A DNA stretch of 64,000 bases from Onchocerca volvulus (taxonomy: Eukaryota; Nematoda; Chromadorea; Rhabditida; Onchocercidae): positions 6,634,001 through 6,698,000 of the forward strand of contig HG738137.1 of assembly GCA_000499405.2 (NCBI GenBank), read 5' to 3'. The translations under genes and the position numbers were made by a program. Position 1 is the first letter of the stretch. Every line of letters starts with the position of its first letter. Below, in pieces: positions 1 to 14,081 of this stretch. Under the pieces are notes generated by a model. It did not search any database. It was not told the DNA's origin and was given only the letters and a program-made list of their open reading frames with translations.

Positions 1-595
1 AATTTAAGATCAGACGTTCATATTTATAGAATCAGAGTGGCAATAAAATTTAAGTATGAAGACGAAATAATATGAACTTTAATATAAAATACCGAAAGAA
101 AAGCAAAGTAGAATATATCCCAAATTCCCTAAGATAGTAGGACTGTAAATATTTCGAAAAATCGATTTTAAGAACTCAAAAGTTATTCCGAAAAAAACTC
201 GAAGGGAATCGACTATGGTTAGATAATAAAATATTCTTATCTTCAAAAATCATTTAATGTAGCATAGAAATATATGAAGTATATTGTCATATGAAAATTC
301 AGAAAATATTTGAAATATTTTTATTTTTTGAAAATTTATTTCATTTTTTTTCACCCACAAATTCATTTGCATGAATTAGATAACCTTTATTACGAAGAGA
401 ATCCTAACTCATTTTATCCTAACGACAAAGGACAATGAATTTCGGGATTTCAAGCAAGCGAAGAATTTTAAACGAATTAAAATGGCCACCATTAATAATG
501 GAACATATAAAAATTAAAAGCAGTATAATTTCAAACAAATTTTAAAATCCTCCATAAAATCTAGTAACCATAATCAAGAAGAAAAGAAAACTGAC

Positions 596-3283
596 CATAG
601 GAACATATTCTCTAGTATCGTCGTAATTATCAAGTCCATAGGAATCATTTACAGTTGTTCCGTTTACGTTTGTTCCATTTTGCGAATTTTTCGTTATTTG
701 AGTAATCAGTGATTGTGGAGTTGAAGTCGATGGGACTGGATGAAGTGTTCGTCGTTTTGCTAAAAAATAGCAATATTAAATATTTAGTCTTTGAAAAATA
801 ATCAGTTATTCAACAATCGGATGAGAAAAAGTATAACAGAATAAAAGGAGAAAGTAAGTATTCATAATCAGTGTTGTTTTCTTCCATAGAAAGACAACAA
901 CTGTTGTGACAATGCGATAAAAAACAGCGAAAAATTGAATTTTTGAGAATTTTCAATGAAATGTGATTCTATCGGCAATAAAAATGAAAAGAAACCTTTA
1001 ACGGCAGCTTCAGGTCGTATACAACAGCAAAATGATTGGAGAAATTTAGGCATGTGCGGCTTGACACGTGACGAGACACTTTTCGATGACTTGTTCCGGA
1101 CATTTTTAATTTCTGAAAATCTGGAAGAGATTACTGGAAATTTCAGTGACATTTGACCATTTCATGTTGGAATGAAACCTTATAAAGAATTTAAAAAAAA
1201 AAATAAGGAATGACTGGCATTTTTTATGTAGTGCTTAATTCATTTTATTCAAGTAATTATTCAGCTCTAAAAGTCATTGGATTTCAAAATCACCAGAACA
1301 AACAAATAAAATTATGTACAACACTCAAACTAAATAGTCTGAACATAATCCATCCTCTTGATTTCACTCATTCGTAAAAAAATCTCACTCAGCTGCTCAA
1401 ATTCTCATGAGAAATTTTTGATACTATGAAAGTGTGCTCGAATAAATCACGGATTAAAACATGAAAAGATCAACAGCTATAATGTACACAAATGAAATCT
1501 AAAAAGAATACATAAAAATAAAAATATGAGTAGAAATATAATGCTAAATCCAGGGCGTTAAAATATTAAGGGTGTCAGATTTCATTTCTTTAGCTGACTG
1601 TTGTTGTTGACGTCATAAGCAATCCCAGCTGATGTTTCTAAGAAGAAGAATAACAAAAGTCTACGGTGTTTTGAAAGACTCTGTTCAACAGATTCACTTT
1701 CTTGAGTTTTCGAACAATAATATAATTTGAAGCAGTAAATCACAATTGCTGTTTATAAGTTCTAAGGTGTATAATTAAATGCTTTCAATTCACGATGAAA
1801 TCTCCATGGAAAGCAGCGATTATCTTGAAAAACTGATAAAATCACTTTTTTAAACTATCTAGAATTTTATAGGACAACAACATTCATTTGGAATATCGGA
1901 AAAATAGACTTGAATCAAATTTCTTTAAATTTCAAAAAGAATAAAAAATGACACACCATCTCACGAATTATAAAATGCATGAATTTTTCATGTACCTGGC
2001 AGTTCAGCATTTCGGAAATAGGATATTTTTCTTTTTCATCAGAAAAATGTAATTCCTGTATTCATGTAATTCATTAGGATACCTCTGAGATAAAGTGTTA
2101 GATAACTATCTTATCACTTACCATAGCAATTAATGTTTATTAATACCTTATTATAATGCTTACGCTTATTCTAATTTAAATAAAAATTAATACTGCTATT
2201 AATTCTCCGTCTGAGTCTGTAGGTAAACGATTTAGTAGCAACTTTTAAAATCCTAAATAAAGCCAAGTTTGAGATCCAACTTGAAATAATATTAAAAACC
2301 ATAAGCTCATTAGCAGTATAGAGGGGAAAAATACCAAAGTCCAGAAAAAGATAATCACCTTTATCCTTAGATAGTGACCAAATTAACCGTGCATTATGTT
2401 TATCGTTCACATTTTCCACAGCACCCCCTCTCTTATCGAATGTTCCTAGCTGTGGATGTCTGCCATCAGCACATTCTTTGACACTATTGTGCTTCGGAAA
2501 AGATAATTTTCGACAGAAAAATTCGCTTCCTGAATCATTTTTGCCGAATTTTTTATGCTCTGCCTCTAATATATCAGGAGTACTAGTACCAGTTTCAAAT
2601 CGACGAAGTAACCCGATCAGTAGCATTTGGGACCTGCCACCAGGATTACTATCGGATGCTGACGGCGATTTCGGATAGATGATCTGTTCATTGGCTGATA
2701 ATGAATTAAAGCCAGATGTAGATGGTATCGGCTGCGTCATGGATGAAGAAGCAGAAATAATCCTTGTTGAAGGTAAAGTAACGGTACCAGAAAAAGTATG
2801 GGCTGGATTCCCATAAAAGGTTTTTGGCCAACATGGCCGTGGTGCAGGAATAATAGTTACTGGGAAGCGATTGGGTGCATAACCACACGGAACAATTTTC
2901 TGCAGTCCTTGTGAAGTTGCTCCATCTGCTCTATTATAGTTTTCTTCACTCGAATTCATGCTATTACCAGGCGCCACGCTCGAATAATTGCTTGTAATGA
3001 CATTCCTGAGCAAAGAGATGTCATTTTTTGTTCTTTCCATATCATCTTGATTCCAAAAATAGGTTGCACTAGCGTTGTCTTTAGCATTATGCCACGAATC
3101 CAGAATTTTACCGTTCTGATATGTGGACCTTGAGCTACTGGGCACTTCAATCCCTTGGCCATTGTTTAAAACATTGCTGCCTGACAGAGATGTTCCCTGT
3201 CGCATATTAAAACGTCGTAAGCCATGAACAGCTGAAGAAGAATCTTCCTGTGATCGGTTGTTCGATTCATCAGATTTTTTCAT
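596..3283 (-). CDS. Unrecognised Ser/Asn-rich protein, 5' part (gene continues past left edge)
   Basis: Two exons are visible on the minus strand. Exon 1 (3283-2359) opens with ATG, the first Met after an in-frame stop, runs 308 codons and ends at an AAG|GTGATT donor. Exon 2 (759-596) follows a TTTTTTAG acceptor, restores frame (phase 1 to 1) and ends at ATG|GTCAGT. About 363 residues are seen. The protein is hydrophilic and rich in Ser, Asn, Thr and Pro, with a Pro/aromatic stretch around residues 135-160 (including PAPRPCWPKTFYG) and a Lys/Arg segment across the junction (KRRTLHP). There is no signal peptide or membrane segment. The composition suggests a disordered, possibly nuclear or cytoplasmic regulatory protein, but no family is recognised. 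Frame and splice signals are convincing; the function is unknown. Confidence 0.75.
760..2358 (-). other. Intron of the left-edge gene
   Basis: This interval lies between the two exons of the Ser/Asn-rich gene. Both ends carry GT/AG signals on the minus strand and the flanking phases agree. I see only AT-rich sequence and chance open frames in it. Confidence 0.6.
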
Positions 3284-5286
3284 TGAAAAACAGAATCCGT
3301 GAAATTTTTCTTACAATAATAAATTGGAGAGATTTGTGTGCAAGAAAATGGGAAAATATACGATTAGATAGCAAAGATTCGAAAATTTTTTCAGTCGTTC
3401 CTGGAAAAGAAAACAGTTAAAGGTAAAAAACGAATAGAATTTGCGTCAAAATCATTCGTGGCACCGTGTAACTTTTTTTTTGCATATTTTCAAAATAAAC
3501 TTCATATTTATTTTAACAAGTAGTTATCGAAAAATCATTCCAAAACACGAATAGCAAGACTGAAAGATGATTTGTATGAACCACTGTGTATTCTACTTTT
3601 ACAAAGATATTTCAAAAAATGAAACATAAATCATCGTTAATACGATACCATCCGTGCCAATGCTGAAGAAGTTCTCAAAATTGAAACCCTCCTATAAGTG
3701 ACTTTAAGATCTTTATATATTGAATGTCTGCACATTATAAGTTTTCTTAATATTTTAAGTGAATTCATATATTACATATCTAAAAAAGAGACATCACATG
3801 AAACCATTCATGATTTAAAGAAAGTATGAACATTTCTTCACTTCATCTCTTTACCACAAAAAACATTCCAAAAAGTTACAATATCTCAAACTAAAAAACA
3901 TATAAGTGAAGCAGATTATACATTATTTCTTAACAAACCTTAATGTAAGTCAGAACACATTATTCGGAGTAAAAATACTAATGAATATGACTTGAAAGAC
4001 TTTTACTTCACACTTATCGAATTATCAAAGTTTCCAAACAAGAAAGGTTAGCTTCAAATATAGTTGAAAAATGGATAAGAGGAAAACATCTGTTTGCCTC
4101 AATTATTATCTCTGATGATTAGCAACTGCAGTGAGTATCTAATTCTAACATAAAATATCCATAAGAATACGAATAAATTTTAAAAGATTGTTAATATTCT
4201 ATTAAGTTTGCTAAAAAAAAAAAAAAAAAAAAAACGAGAGCCCTTGCTTTCTGCTATACAGAAAAGTTGGTAGTTACGAACTTCACTAAGCAAAGTTGAC
4301 ACAAAAAAAAAAGTCGAAAACAAGCGCATGCTAAGTTCCAATAAAAAGTTTCAGTCGATTTTCAATATATTTGAGAACATGAATCACTATTTCCTACCCA
4401 TTCCATAATCATAAAGTCAAAAATCAAATATAATCAACCAAAAAATGGCTGGTCTCTCAAACTATACATGACGTTCTAAACCAAAGCATCGTATTAAATC
4501 AACGATTCTGGGGAAATATTTCTGCCATTCTAGGAAAATATTCCTCCTGATGTTTCAGCCGAATAATAAACTAAGAAAAACTAATGAAACGAAGGTTGGT
4601 TTTCAATATCCACTCATTTTTTATTCTCACAATGTCTGGATTACTTTAATTAATCTATTAATACTGCTATTTTTGATCTTTATTGCAATCAATAATACAG
4701 TTCTAGCAATAGCAAATTGGACTGCAATTAAACAAGACAAGTGAACTATGTCGTGATGATAATAAGACAAAACGAAGCGGCTTTTCTGCAATTCAAAAGA
4801 GACGCCAAATATTAATCTCCCTCGCCTATCAGAATTTCAAATAAATTGCATGAAATGAAATTGATGAAATCTTTTATGACGGAAAAAGTCTCGACTGAAT
4901 CTCATTATTATTGAAATGCATTCTTTTCTTAGATAACGAATTTAGCAGTGATCAGCGATTTACGTTGGGTCGTTCTTGATAATTCCAATTCCTTCTATTG
5001 AACAAACTTAATAATGGTAATGGAAAATGAAAGAAACAAAAAATGAGAACAAGAAGAGTGGAATCTTCTAATGAAAACGATTAGCACACGAAGTTTGAAA
5101 AATATTCTCAACAAACAAAAATCACAGGTAAAATTTCGCCTTGGTGAGAGAAAAGAAAGAAGATGCGCAATTTGTGGATTCATTCAATACGCTAAAAAAT
5201 AATAGAAATGATAACAGGTGGAGGGAACGATATTCGTAAATAAACAGATAATCATTGATTCTTTACAAGAAAAAAAGATATTTCCC
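3284..5286. other. Intergenic, no feature recognised
   Basis: AT-rich sequence upstream of the left-edge gene, with poly(A) tracts near 4210-4234 and 4303-4312. The promoter or trans-splice site of the minus-strand gene must lie here, but I cannot point to a convincing site. Confidence 0.4.
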
Positions 5287-5568
5287 TCGCTTCACATTTC
5301 ATGGTAAACCGAAATGACGAAATAATCAAGTATTTTAAAAATTTGTAATATTTTTCAGAAAAATGAATCACTTATGCGTATCTCTGTACAAAGGCCTGTT
5401 TATGTGCGCTGCTTAAATGCTGAATCCATGGAATATTGCAAAGACTAAAGCTTACGTGCTTTGTCTGAAATATTGTAAATCTTGTCCATCTCTTATCCTT
5501 TGTCTGATAAGCAATCTTTTGTACGATTAATGTGTTTTAAGCCTCCACCTACAATCAAGACCAAGAAC

Positions 5569-5576
5569 TATAAAAG
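5569..5576 (+). promoter_or_regulatory. TATA-like box in repeat copy A
   Basis: TATAAAAG, kept at the matching position in copy B (38322-38329). TCAGT-type initiator-like sequences follow about 25-35 bases downstream. Conservation between two otherwise diverged copies is the main support; no transcript evidence is available. Confidence 0.3.
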
Positions 5577-5870
5577 GAGCTTCTCGAGTCAACAAGGATC
5601 AGTGTCTTCAAGCTCAGTATCCGGAGCAAGTTCAATTACTAATTCAGTTTCAAAAACGATTTTAACAACACGAGCGACAGCTCAGCAGGAACAACAACAA
5701 TGGTGGAGCAGAAGTAGAACGTCAGAAACAGAAAGTACAACACAGTGAGTATCCGACTATTAGCATTCTTTTACTATTTACTGTGTATTCATTTAATCTT
5801 TGCATTGCCTAGGTAATACATAATGTTGGCTATAATATCATATGAGATTAGCGAAAGCCATTGTTGATTG

Positions 5871-5981
5871 TCTGTAATATAATAGTAGTCTATAATATAT
5901 ATCTCTATAATATAATCTATAATATAAGATGCCTATAATATAACAAAATTGTTTATAATATAATTTTCTATAATATAATAT
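5871..5981. repeat. AT-rich minisatellite, ctataatataa-type unit
   Basis: About eight imperfect copies of a CTATAATATAA-like unit stand head to tail, spaced by a few variable bases. The array lies inside repeat copy A and is missing from copy B, so it arose or expanded after the two copies separated. Confidence 0.8.
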
Positions 5982-6728
5982 GACTACAATATTCTGTCTT
6001 AATATAAACTCAGTAAAGGCTACTGTTGACCTAACGGAGTCAAAATAACAACAAGCAATTTCCAATCCAAGCAGACTACAAAACCAAATTACAAATTACC
6101 AGATATTTTCTTCAACAATATTAGAGTGTGGTTGCAAATGAATTTTTTTTCCACAATTACTTTCGAATTCTTTGTAAACAGAACCGTATAAATAGCATGG
6201 TCACCCCAATATCAAGTGGAAATTCAGCTCAATTTCTAGCACTGAACTATATATAATTGCATAATATGCTAAAAGAAACCGGAAGGAATCACAATATGCA
6301 TTTGGATAGAAATAAGTTTGAGAAGAAAAAATGGAACTGAAAATGAAATACTGTCTAAATTTCATCTATTGGAATGTTACGACGAAGTCATTGCAAAGAT
6401 AAATCCAACAATGATTCTTGTTTGAAATTATAACCTGATCTGTGTTGCATAAAACAACAAAGTGATCGCTCACAATAGCATAATAATGATAACGCTGACA
6501 GTTAAAATGAGATCAATTAATGGGATCAGATTCGTTATTACTAGATAGTTGAAGATAAGAGAATGGGAATGATTAGATGGAGAAAAGAGGTAGAAGAAAA
6601 CGGAAGGATACGAAAGACATGTGTCGGTTAGCTGAGATAGCTATGTACGCTGGCGAGAGACGATCGTGAAGATGAGAGGAATGAGAAGGAAGAAGCATTG
6701 GTTGGATGCTAATGCTATCATTAGTGTT

Positions 6729-6779
6729 GCTCTCTCTCTATTTCAATCTCTCTCATTCTCTATCCTCTCTCTTTCCACT
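6729..6779. repeat. Imperfect (TC)n microsatellite
   Basis: A pyrimidine-only tract of TC repeats with interruptions, in otherwise AT-rich intergenic sequence. Confidence 0.8.
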
Positions 6780-7181
6780 ACGCTTCTATCTCTTCTCTAT
6801 TTCGCTGGCTAATGACGCATATCGCTGCAATAATATATTGTCACTGATTATTAATATCAAAATCTTAGGAGATCGTTGATTCAATATGCATTCCAGATAG
6901 GATAATTGCAGACATGCAATGCGCTCCGATGCATACCGAATGCAGCGACACAGCAAAACGATGGAATGTGTCACATTATTAGTGTTCATATTGTTTTCGT
7001 AATTTCCTGCAGTCGAGTCGGGGAGCAAACTTTTGTAAGCTTTGAGCCGTAACCTTCCTAAGCTTATTTTTTTTGTAGAAATATCCTTTAAAGAAATCAT
7101 GATTACAAACACACATGAAATTGGCTGCTTATCATCTTTCTTTGATTGACAACAAATCTCATATCATTCTATCTCATTATC

Positions 7182-7250
7182 CATCAGATAAATTAGAATG
7201 TCAATAAATCATTCATCAGATAAATTAAATAATGTCAGATGAATTAAATA
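7182..7250. repeat. Imperfect tandem repeat, catcagataaatta unit
   Basis: CATCAGATAAATTA occurs twice about 32 bases apart, and a third, decayed copy (GTCAGATGAATTAAATAA) follows. Confidence 0.6.
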
Positions 7251-10200
7251 ACTGAAACAATGTCATATTAGCAGTTAGTTTAGAAATATGTAAGGATGAA
7301 TACTGACAAAAATGATATAATAGAAGCGCAATAACTGGGCGAATGGAAGAAAAAATAAATGAATAGTTTAGTTTTGAAAAGGAAAGATACAAATTCTGGC
7401 AATGATATTTTGCATAAAAGAGGTGGCATTGCATTATAAAAATTGGTTTGAATAATCAAATCGAATGACAATCAGTAAAAATTATGTAATTATCTTAATA
7501 ATTACGGATGGTGTTCCTTAAAATCTTTCCACGATAGTGAGAAGAGTTTTAAGGAAAAAAAAAAAACCAAGCAGCTTATTCAAAGGCGGTAACGAAAGTA
7601 AATGTAAAGTTTTCCGACTGTAACGAATTTTTTCTTTATCGTCAATCCTTCAAAAAACAAAAAAAAAATTATAAAATATAGTCTATTCGGGATAGGGATA
7701 ATAATAATTTTTAATCTAAAAAGTCTATTTATTTTATAAGAAATTTCCTCGCGATATATGAGAAAAAATAAAAAGAGATATGGAAAGGTTCAGGGAGAGC
7801 CCGGAAATGCAACGATATGAGAGAGAATTCAATGAGCATGAAGTTTTCAATTTGCTTATCAACAGTTCTGCAAGCTCAACATTTCATGTCATGAATCATG
7901 TCTGTTCGGCATCTGTCATGCCATGCAACTTCATTCTCGCTCTCCAAGTTCCTATGGTAGGTGTATGCCGCCGCCTCTCTTTCTATGTACCAACCTATCA
8001 TCATCCATCCATTCCGCTGAATGTAAACAGTTTTGCTGAAAATTTGGTACTTCGTTTCACTAAAACTAGTTAGTTGTTTGTTGACGATGTTATTTCATCA
8101 ACGAATCAAAAATCTGTCTGTGCAGCATCTAACTATAACTTCAAGTACAAAAACAAAAAAAAAAAGTTGACTGCTTTGGAAATTTTTTTTTTTTTTGTTG
8201 ACAAGAAAGGAACAACTAGAAATGAATAATTCAGCAGAAAATTGTGTTCCCATATCGAATGTTATGTTTGTGTCAGGTAAAAATAAAAGGCTTAAAAAAT
8301 AGAAAAATTGAACGCACCTAAGCTTCTAGCTTGCAGCCATGATCATAAGATGAATGAACAAATTCTCAAAGCTAATTAGATGGGATAAACATTCTGTCAG
8401 TCAAGTCAGATTCAGATTAGAGCGGATGAATTCAAAAGCACTTCACAAACCCAAAAACACGAAGTCATCGTCCTATACCTAACCTAATAGCAGAAAGTGT
8501 CCAGGTTGGGAGAAAGCAGATAAGCGATCATACTCAATAGTCTAAATGCAATTTCTAAAAGGAAAACTGCACTAAGTAAAAAGAGATTTTCAAAAACTCA
8601 CAGCATATATAGTCCTGTATTCTTTTATGCGTACAACTAAGAAGTATAATTTAAAATCATAATTAAAAAAGAATAGTTTATAAAATTAAGAATGAAACTA
8701 CTGCGGTAATAGAGGAGTGGAGTATCAACAGGAAAAATAAAATTTCCGTTTAATCAAAATGATTATTTTTTCTTTGCTTTCATCTTTATATTCTTCTTCG
8801 CTCTCTTCCATCTCTTATCATTCTTCACAGTTCTCACATTATTCCACAATTCAGCACGATCAAACTTTACGGGAAGCTCAAAATCATTCTTGTCAGTATA
8901 ACTAAATAACAAATAAGATAATGGAAAGTGCTGGAAATTTGCCATTTAGAAATGAATTCTTAAGGCGAAATGCAATATTATTTTTTAAAAAAGGAATAAG
9001 AAATCGCTCTTCTCTCTTTTCTATTAAGGAAATTATCAATTCGAAGAAAAACCGGAAGTTAAACACAATAAAGATAACATATATACTTACTTTTATTACT
9101 TTCATTATCTTTATTCTTCGAAAATTATGTCTAGAAAGTGCAACACTGCAAAAGGAAAAAGCACTGCAATCATAATGCATCAATTTTGTTCTTACCGATA
9201 TCCTACTCGATACAGTCCATGAAAATATAAATTAATTAAGCATGAAAAAAAAGGAACTTAGAAGGTATGTTGAGGACAAGAGAGAAACTAGAACTGAAAC
9301 CAAAAGCATGAAATAGTGGATAAGAGAAAAGAGGAAATCGAGATCATTGATAATAATGTTATCTTTTCAAAATTTAAAAGCCTGGATAAAAAAGAAAGGA
9401 AAATACATGGTTGACCTTGCGCGTTTCCTTACAGTTCTCCGAAATGCCAGGCAAACTGTGTAATGTTACATAACGTATCGTTTCGTTTTGCTTCACATAT
9501 GATTACACTCAAAAACAAGTCTTTCCTTCGTCCAACTTTTCATTGGTTATAATAAGTGTCAGCTCTCAAAAAAGTTAGCACAATGGTTAAATGGTACAAT
9601 TGATAGATACGGCAGGAAATTTGCTTAACGGAAACGATGAACATTCAATTCATATTACCGTTACAGATTAAACAGTCTATTTTGTACAAATTATATCGTA
9701 AATCCATCTCCAAAAACAAATATAAATCATTAACCGAATGACTAATCAAATATCTAGCAATTAATGATTAAACATTCATCCTCCGCTTTATCCAATTATT
9801 ATAATCGTCTTCAACGTATTTGATTCGATTTTATTATCCCAAGCTATAATTCCCCTTCGTCGTGTCTTACAATGCAAGTTCAACAATTTCTTCGGATTCG
9901 ATTAATATGGGAGAGATGAAAATGTAATTGTTACACAACTAGAAAAAGTTGCATGAAATTTTTTCCCACTAAGAACTTAAAGTAGAGCAAATCTTAAAAA
10001 AAAAAAAAAAAACTTCGAAACTAGAATTGATTTGACTCGATGCCAAAAAAATTATATGACAAGCATGCAGCCCTTTGTTACACTTGATGTATTTCATTTT
10101 ATATTCGACACTTGGCATACACTAAATTCAGATATTACTTCAAATTTTCATTTTTCTCTCCCGATCTTTGCTTACTAGCTTGTGTTTCTTACGTTTGCTA

Positions 10201-13200
10201 CGGTAATCTCAGAAGACTCAAACATACCGGAAGAGACAAAGTGCAAGAAAATTCCTTGTCACTGACAAATGTAAAATCGATTATATTAAGCATGAAGTTT
10301 TATTTAGAAATAAAAAGTTCCCATTGGGAAGCTTCAATAATTTCTTTTCTTGAATACCAATAAAATAAAACTTCATACATTTATTTTCATACATCAATTA
10401 TGAAAGCATAAAGCAGTGAGTAAAACAGCTGTTCCCTTCAGACCGAAGGCCCGCTTTCAGAGTCACATCTTAAACAAATGAAAATTGATAAATTTGCAGC
10501 ACTATTAATTTGAAAATGAATCTGCACTTATCTTCATCTCAAAGAATTCAAAAATACTGCATATTTTTGAGACATTCATAAATTTATCTTCTCGTTCTTA
10601 TCTCAAACTTCACTGCTTATTTATTTTCAATCATTCATTTCCTGTTATACAAGCTAAAAGTAATGATGAAATTTGGAAAATCCGAAATGACACAAAACCA
10701 TAATCAATCAACTGAAAAGATAACAAAGTTATTGACAGAAATCAGAAGTGACCGTTTATTTCGCTCTTCACAAAGCATAACGATTGCCAACCAGTCGAGG
10801 TGGGGTTAAAGAGCGAGGCCATGGAATGAACACTGTGGAATGTCGCCCCACTTTATATTATTTATGCACTAAAGATCTAATCATCAACTCTGTCCATAAA
10901 AACGGAATAAAAGTGGGTAAGAAAAGAGAACTGATGAAGAACCGAAATAAAATCATAAGAAACAATGAAGTGAATATAGTTTATAATATAAAATGAAAAG
11001 ATCATACGGAGGGTTAAAACAGGGAATCTTGTTTCACAGAATCACTGATTAGGCATGTGACACAAACAATTTTCGCAGGTTTACCATCCATTGTTTAAAA
11101 AGATTTTCCATTTCCATCATATCAACAACAGCAACTTTTGATGAGAGAAAAGAAAATAGAAGTTTTTATAGAAATTATTTAAAAAATCTCAGTGACAATT
11201 CAGAAATAATGATGAAAACTTGAGATGTTTTGTGATAGCATACTAGATAAATGATTTAAAATTATTAAAAGTAACAAGTTAGTCGTAATAATTTAAGTAA
11301 TGTCAGTCGTAATAATCCATCTTCATGGCTTTAATTAATAGATATAAGAATTGCTTGGCTTGCTTAACAGATTTAATAGGAATTCTAGGTATGGGAAAAA
11401 CGATGCTTATTTTTTCTTTATTGTGGAAGGCTTTATATTCTTCAATTCCTCACATTTTGAAAAAAACGAACGCGAAATTTTCCATTACTCTCTTATGCAA
11501 ATAAATTCGATCAGAACAAATGTATTCTATAGCAGAATGTTCTTAAAAAAAAAGATTGAACGACACATTACTAGGCAGCAAGCTGAATAATACATTGATC
11601 TCCCGACAGATAATATATATTAAATGTTCTTTTAACTTAAATTGTGTTATTCGCACATTTTTAACCATTTTTTCTTGCTGATAAGTAATTCAGTCTTTAA
11701 AATTCGTAGGAAGAGGTAGACACATAAGTGTGACAGCAATTGGTAACTAATTTTTTTCTTCATTACTGCTGAAAACTCAATCGGATCTAGTATAAATACA
11801 GTAAATTGAGGATATAAAAAATCTAGGCTTAAGTTAAGACCAAGCATATTCGATTATTTAAGTTAAAAAACTTGGTTTCTATCATTTTTTTTTTTTTTTT
11901 CTATCAACAGTGGCTAAAAACAGAAACGAATCACTTTGTCCTGTACGACTTGAGCTCATTCCGGTGTTAAATCTTCCCATTTTTTAGAAGGATGAAACCA
12001 TAAAAAGGAGAGACGTATCATATTTAATAAAAAGCTTCAATATAAACAGAAGTAATTGAAAATTTCAATCATCGTGTAAAATATCTGTAGATGAGAACAA
12101 ACCATATGCGGTGACATTTTTGTAGATATTGGTTTGGGTTCTATCGTTACTGGAATTCGTCGACGGCCTACACAGATCATTGCCGTTTTTAAATTCTTCT
12201 ACAGCAAAACATTGATTTTCCACATCTATATCCTCTTTCTTGATCTAAACGGCATGTAAAAAATAGATAAACAAATGGATGTGAAATGAAGCATTCTTTT
12301 AATCACAAATGATTGTACTGAAACAAAAATTAGCCATAAAAAATACTCATTTTGAAGAAGTTCGAAAGAATATAGGATGCAAATACACTCTAGGATTTTC
12401 AAAAGGGGAGAAATAATATGAACTGAATATTCAGCAGCAATATCAACTATGTTCTATAAAAAAGGATAGTTCGAAATGCTAAATTTCATTTTATATTTTA
12501 CAGCTAATGTGTATATACTAAGATTCTGGAACTTTTTCTCAAAATAGAGCTAGCAGAAGAACCATGCATGAGTAACAAAATCGAACTGACAAAAGGCAGA
12601 TTGCGAGAAACAAAGAATTTATGTTTTTCCTTTTTTTTTTTTTTTTTTTAAATTGAAGGAATGTCGAAACAGTAAAAGTGATCACTACTGTAAAGCATAG
12701 CAAATTTTAAAGAGACCATCATTTCTTTTCATCTTCTCAGTAATCTTGAAAAAAGATAGCTTACTTGAGTAATTACAGTGTCCAATGAATTTGTCATCAA
12801 AATTTGAAAAATTTTGAGCAGTAATGCAAAATCCAGAAAAATTAAACTATGTAAAGCGTTTCGAATTTTATTGCTTTTCACTTTTTGCACGATGATTCGC
12901 AGGCATTGTTTGACCTGAAAATTCAGAAGATTTTCACTTATTTCAGCGTTCCGATATCATCAAAATTACTAGGTACTCTCGAACAATACTATGACCACTC
13001 TGAACTCACGATCGTGATTTGACTATGCTGTTTTAGATTTAAATTCAAATAATATTCATAGTTCAAGTCGGACCGAATTGTTTCGAAACAAATCTAGAAA
13101 CTCAATACCCAGTAGTTTCTTTTCAAGTGTCATAGCTCTAGCGGATATATCTTGCCATACTTCGATATTATTTAAATGCACACTCACATAACAGTTGCAT

Positions 13201-13342
13201 ACTAAAGTTGAATTTTGTGGAAAAAATTCTGGTCTTTTCATGCCAAATATTACTTACTGAAAGTATTTATTTCTTCTTTTCGTCAAGAATTTGATGTCGA
13301 AATTTGATGACAGCAGTAGGTGTAAGCACAACAATTAGTATT

Positions 13343-13364
13343 ACCAGAGTGCTACCAGAGTGCT
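13343..13364. repeat. 11-bp tandem duplication
   Basis: ACCAGAGTGCT occurs twice head to tail, followed by the start of a third unit. Confidence 0.85.
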
Positions 13365-14036
13365 ACCTGACCTGATCGATTTTTTTTCAGTTCAAATCAA
13401 TAAATTTCATCCTTTGGTCGTTCCTGCAAAACGATTGTTTTGAAAACAAAAAAAAAAAGTAAAATTTCTTTATGATTTTAATTGACCCCAGTAAAGTTTG
13501 AGACAAAATAAAATTTAAAAAAAAAAAAAATATGATCAAAAGTAAGACATTCCGGATATGCTAAAGATTAAATGAATGATCTAATGGATGATATCGTGAA
13601 TTTATAAGAAATGAAAATAAAAAATCTTCATTGCGCATAATTAAATAAATAAAAATCATAACTTGAATCTCATACGCATATAATGTTTAAAATAATGCAA
13701 AAAATCAGAAACTTCAACTATAATCTCCTCTCAACATTTAAAATTTTACAGTTGCATCACTTGTCAACAGCAAGATCCAAGCCATTTACATCAATCTTAA
13801 ATTATTAATAAATTAGAGGCTTCATATATTTTAAAAAAAATGAAACTTAGATGAATTAGAGAAAATAAACGCGGCTATTACAAATAATTACCTGTATATA
13901 AAAATAATTATTAAACGATCTCTTTCTCCATTTATTTAATCTCGGAAAGAGATAATCAGAATGAGGAATAATGAAAATCAAAATCCAATAATTACAATAT
14001 TTTTTACTGTTATCTCTAATACTGCTCAATGAATAA

Positions 14037-14081
14037 TGTATATAAAAATCGAACTATAGGTGTATATAAAAATCGAACTAT
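14037..14081. repeat. 24-bp tandem duplication
   Basis: The unit TGTATATAAAAATCGAACTA plus four bases is followed directly by an exact second copy of its first 21 bases. Confidence 0.85.

Larger units (their letters stand above)
5287..6063 (+). repeat. Dispersed diverged repeat, copy A (TATA-containing module)
   Basis: This segment aligns along its length with 37987-38708. Shared blocks include CCGAAATGNCGAAATAATC near its start, a central CTTATCCTT...TCTTTTGTA block, a TATA-like box at 5569-5576, and a near-identical AAAGGCTACTGTTGAC block near 6016. An 88-codon Ser-rich frame (5482-5748) overlaps the TATA box and has a GTGAGT donor at 5745. The encoded run RSFVRLMC..PPP is matched by RSFVSLMC.PPP in copy B, although copy B is then interrupted. 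It could be a duplicated promoter plus first exon, a noncoding RNA gene or an old mobile-element remnant. Orientation is taken from the TATA box and donor. Confidence 0.55.

Noticed and set aside
868..1152. 94-codon minus-strand frame
   Set aside because: Lies inside an intron of the left-edge gene with no independent splice or domain support.
7780..8073. 97-codon plus-strand frame starting MERFRESPEM
   Set aside because: The start looks coding-like but the rest is not; no splice context, neighbouring exon or repeat of the motif was found.
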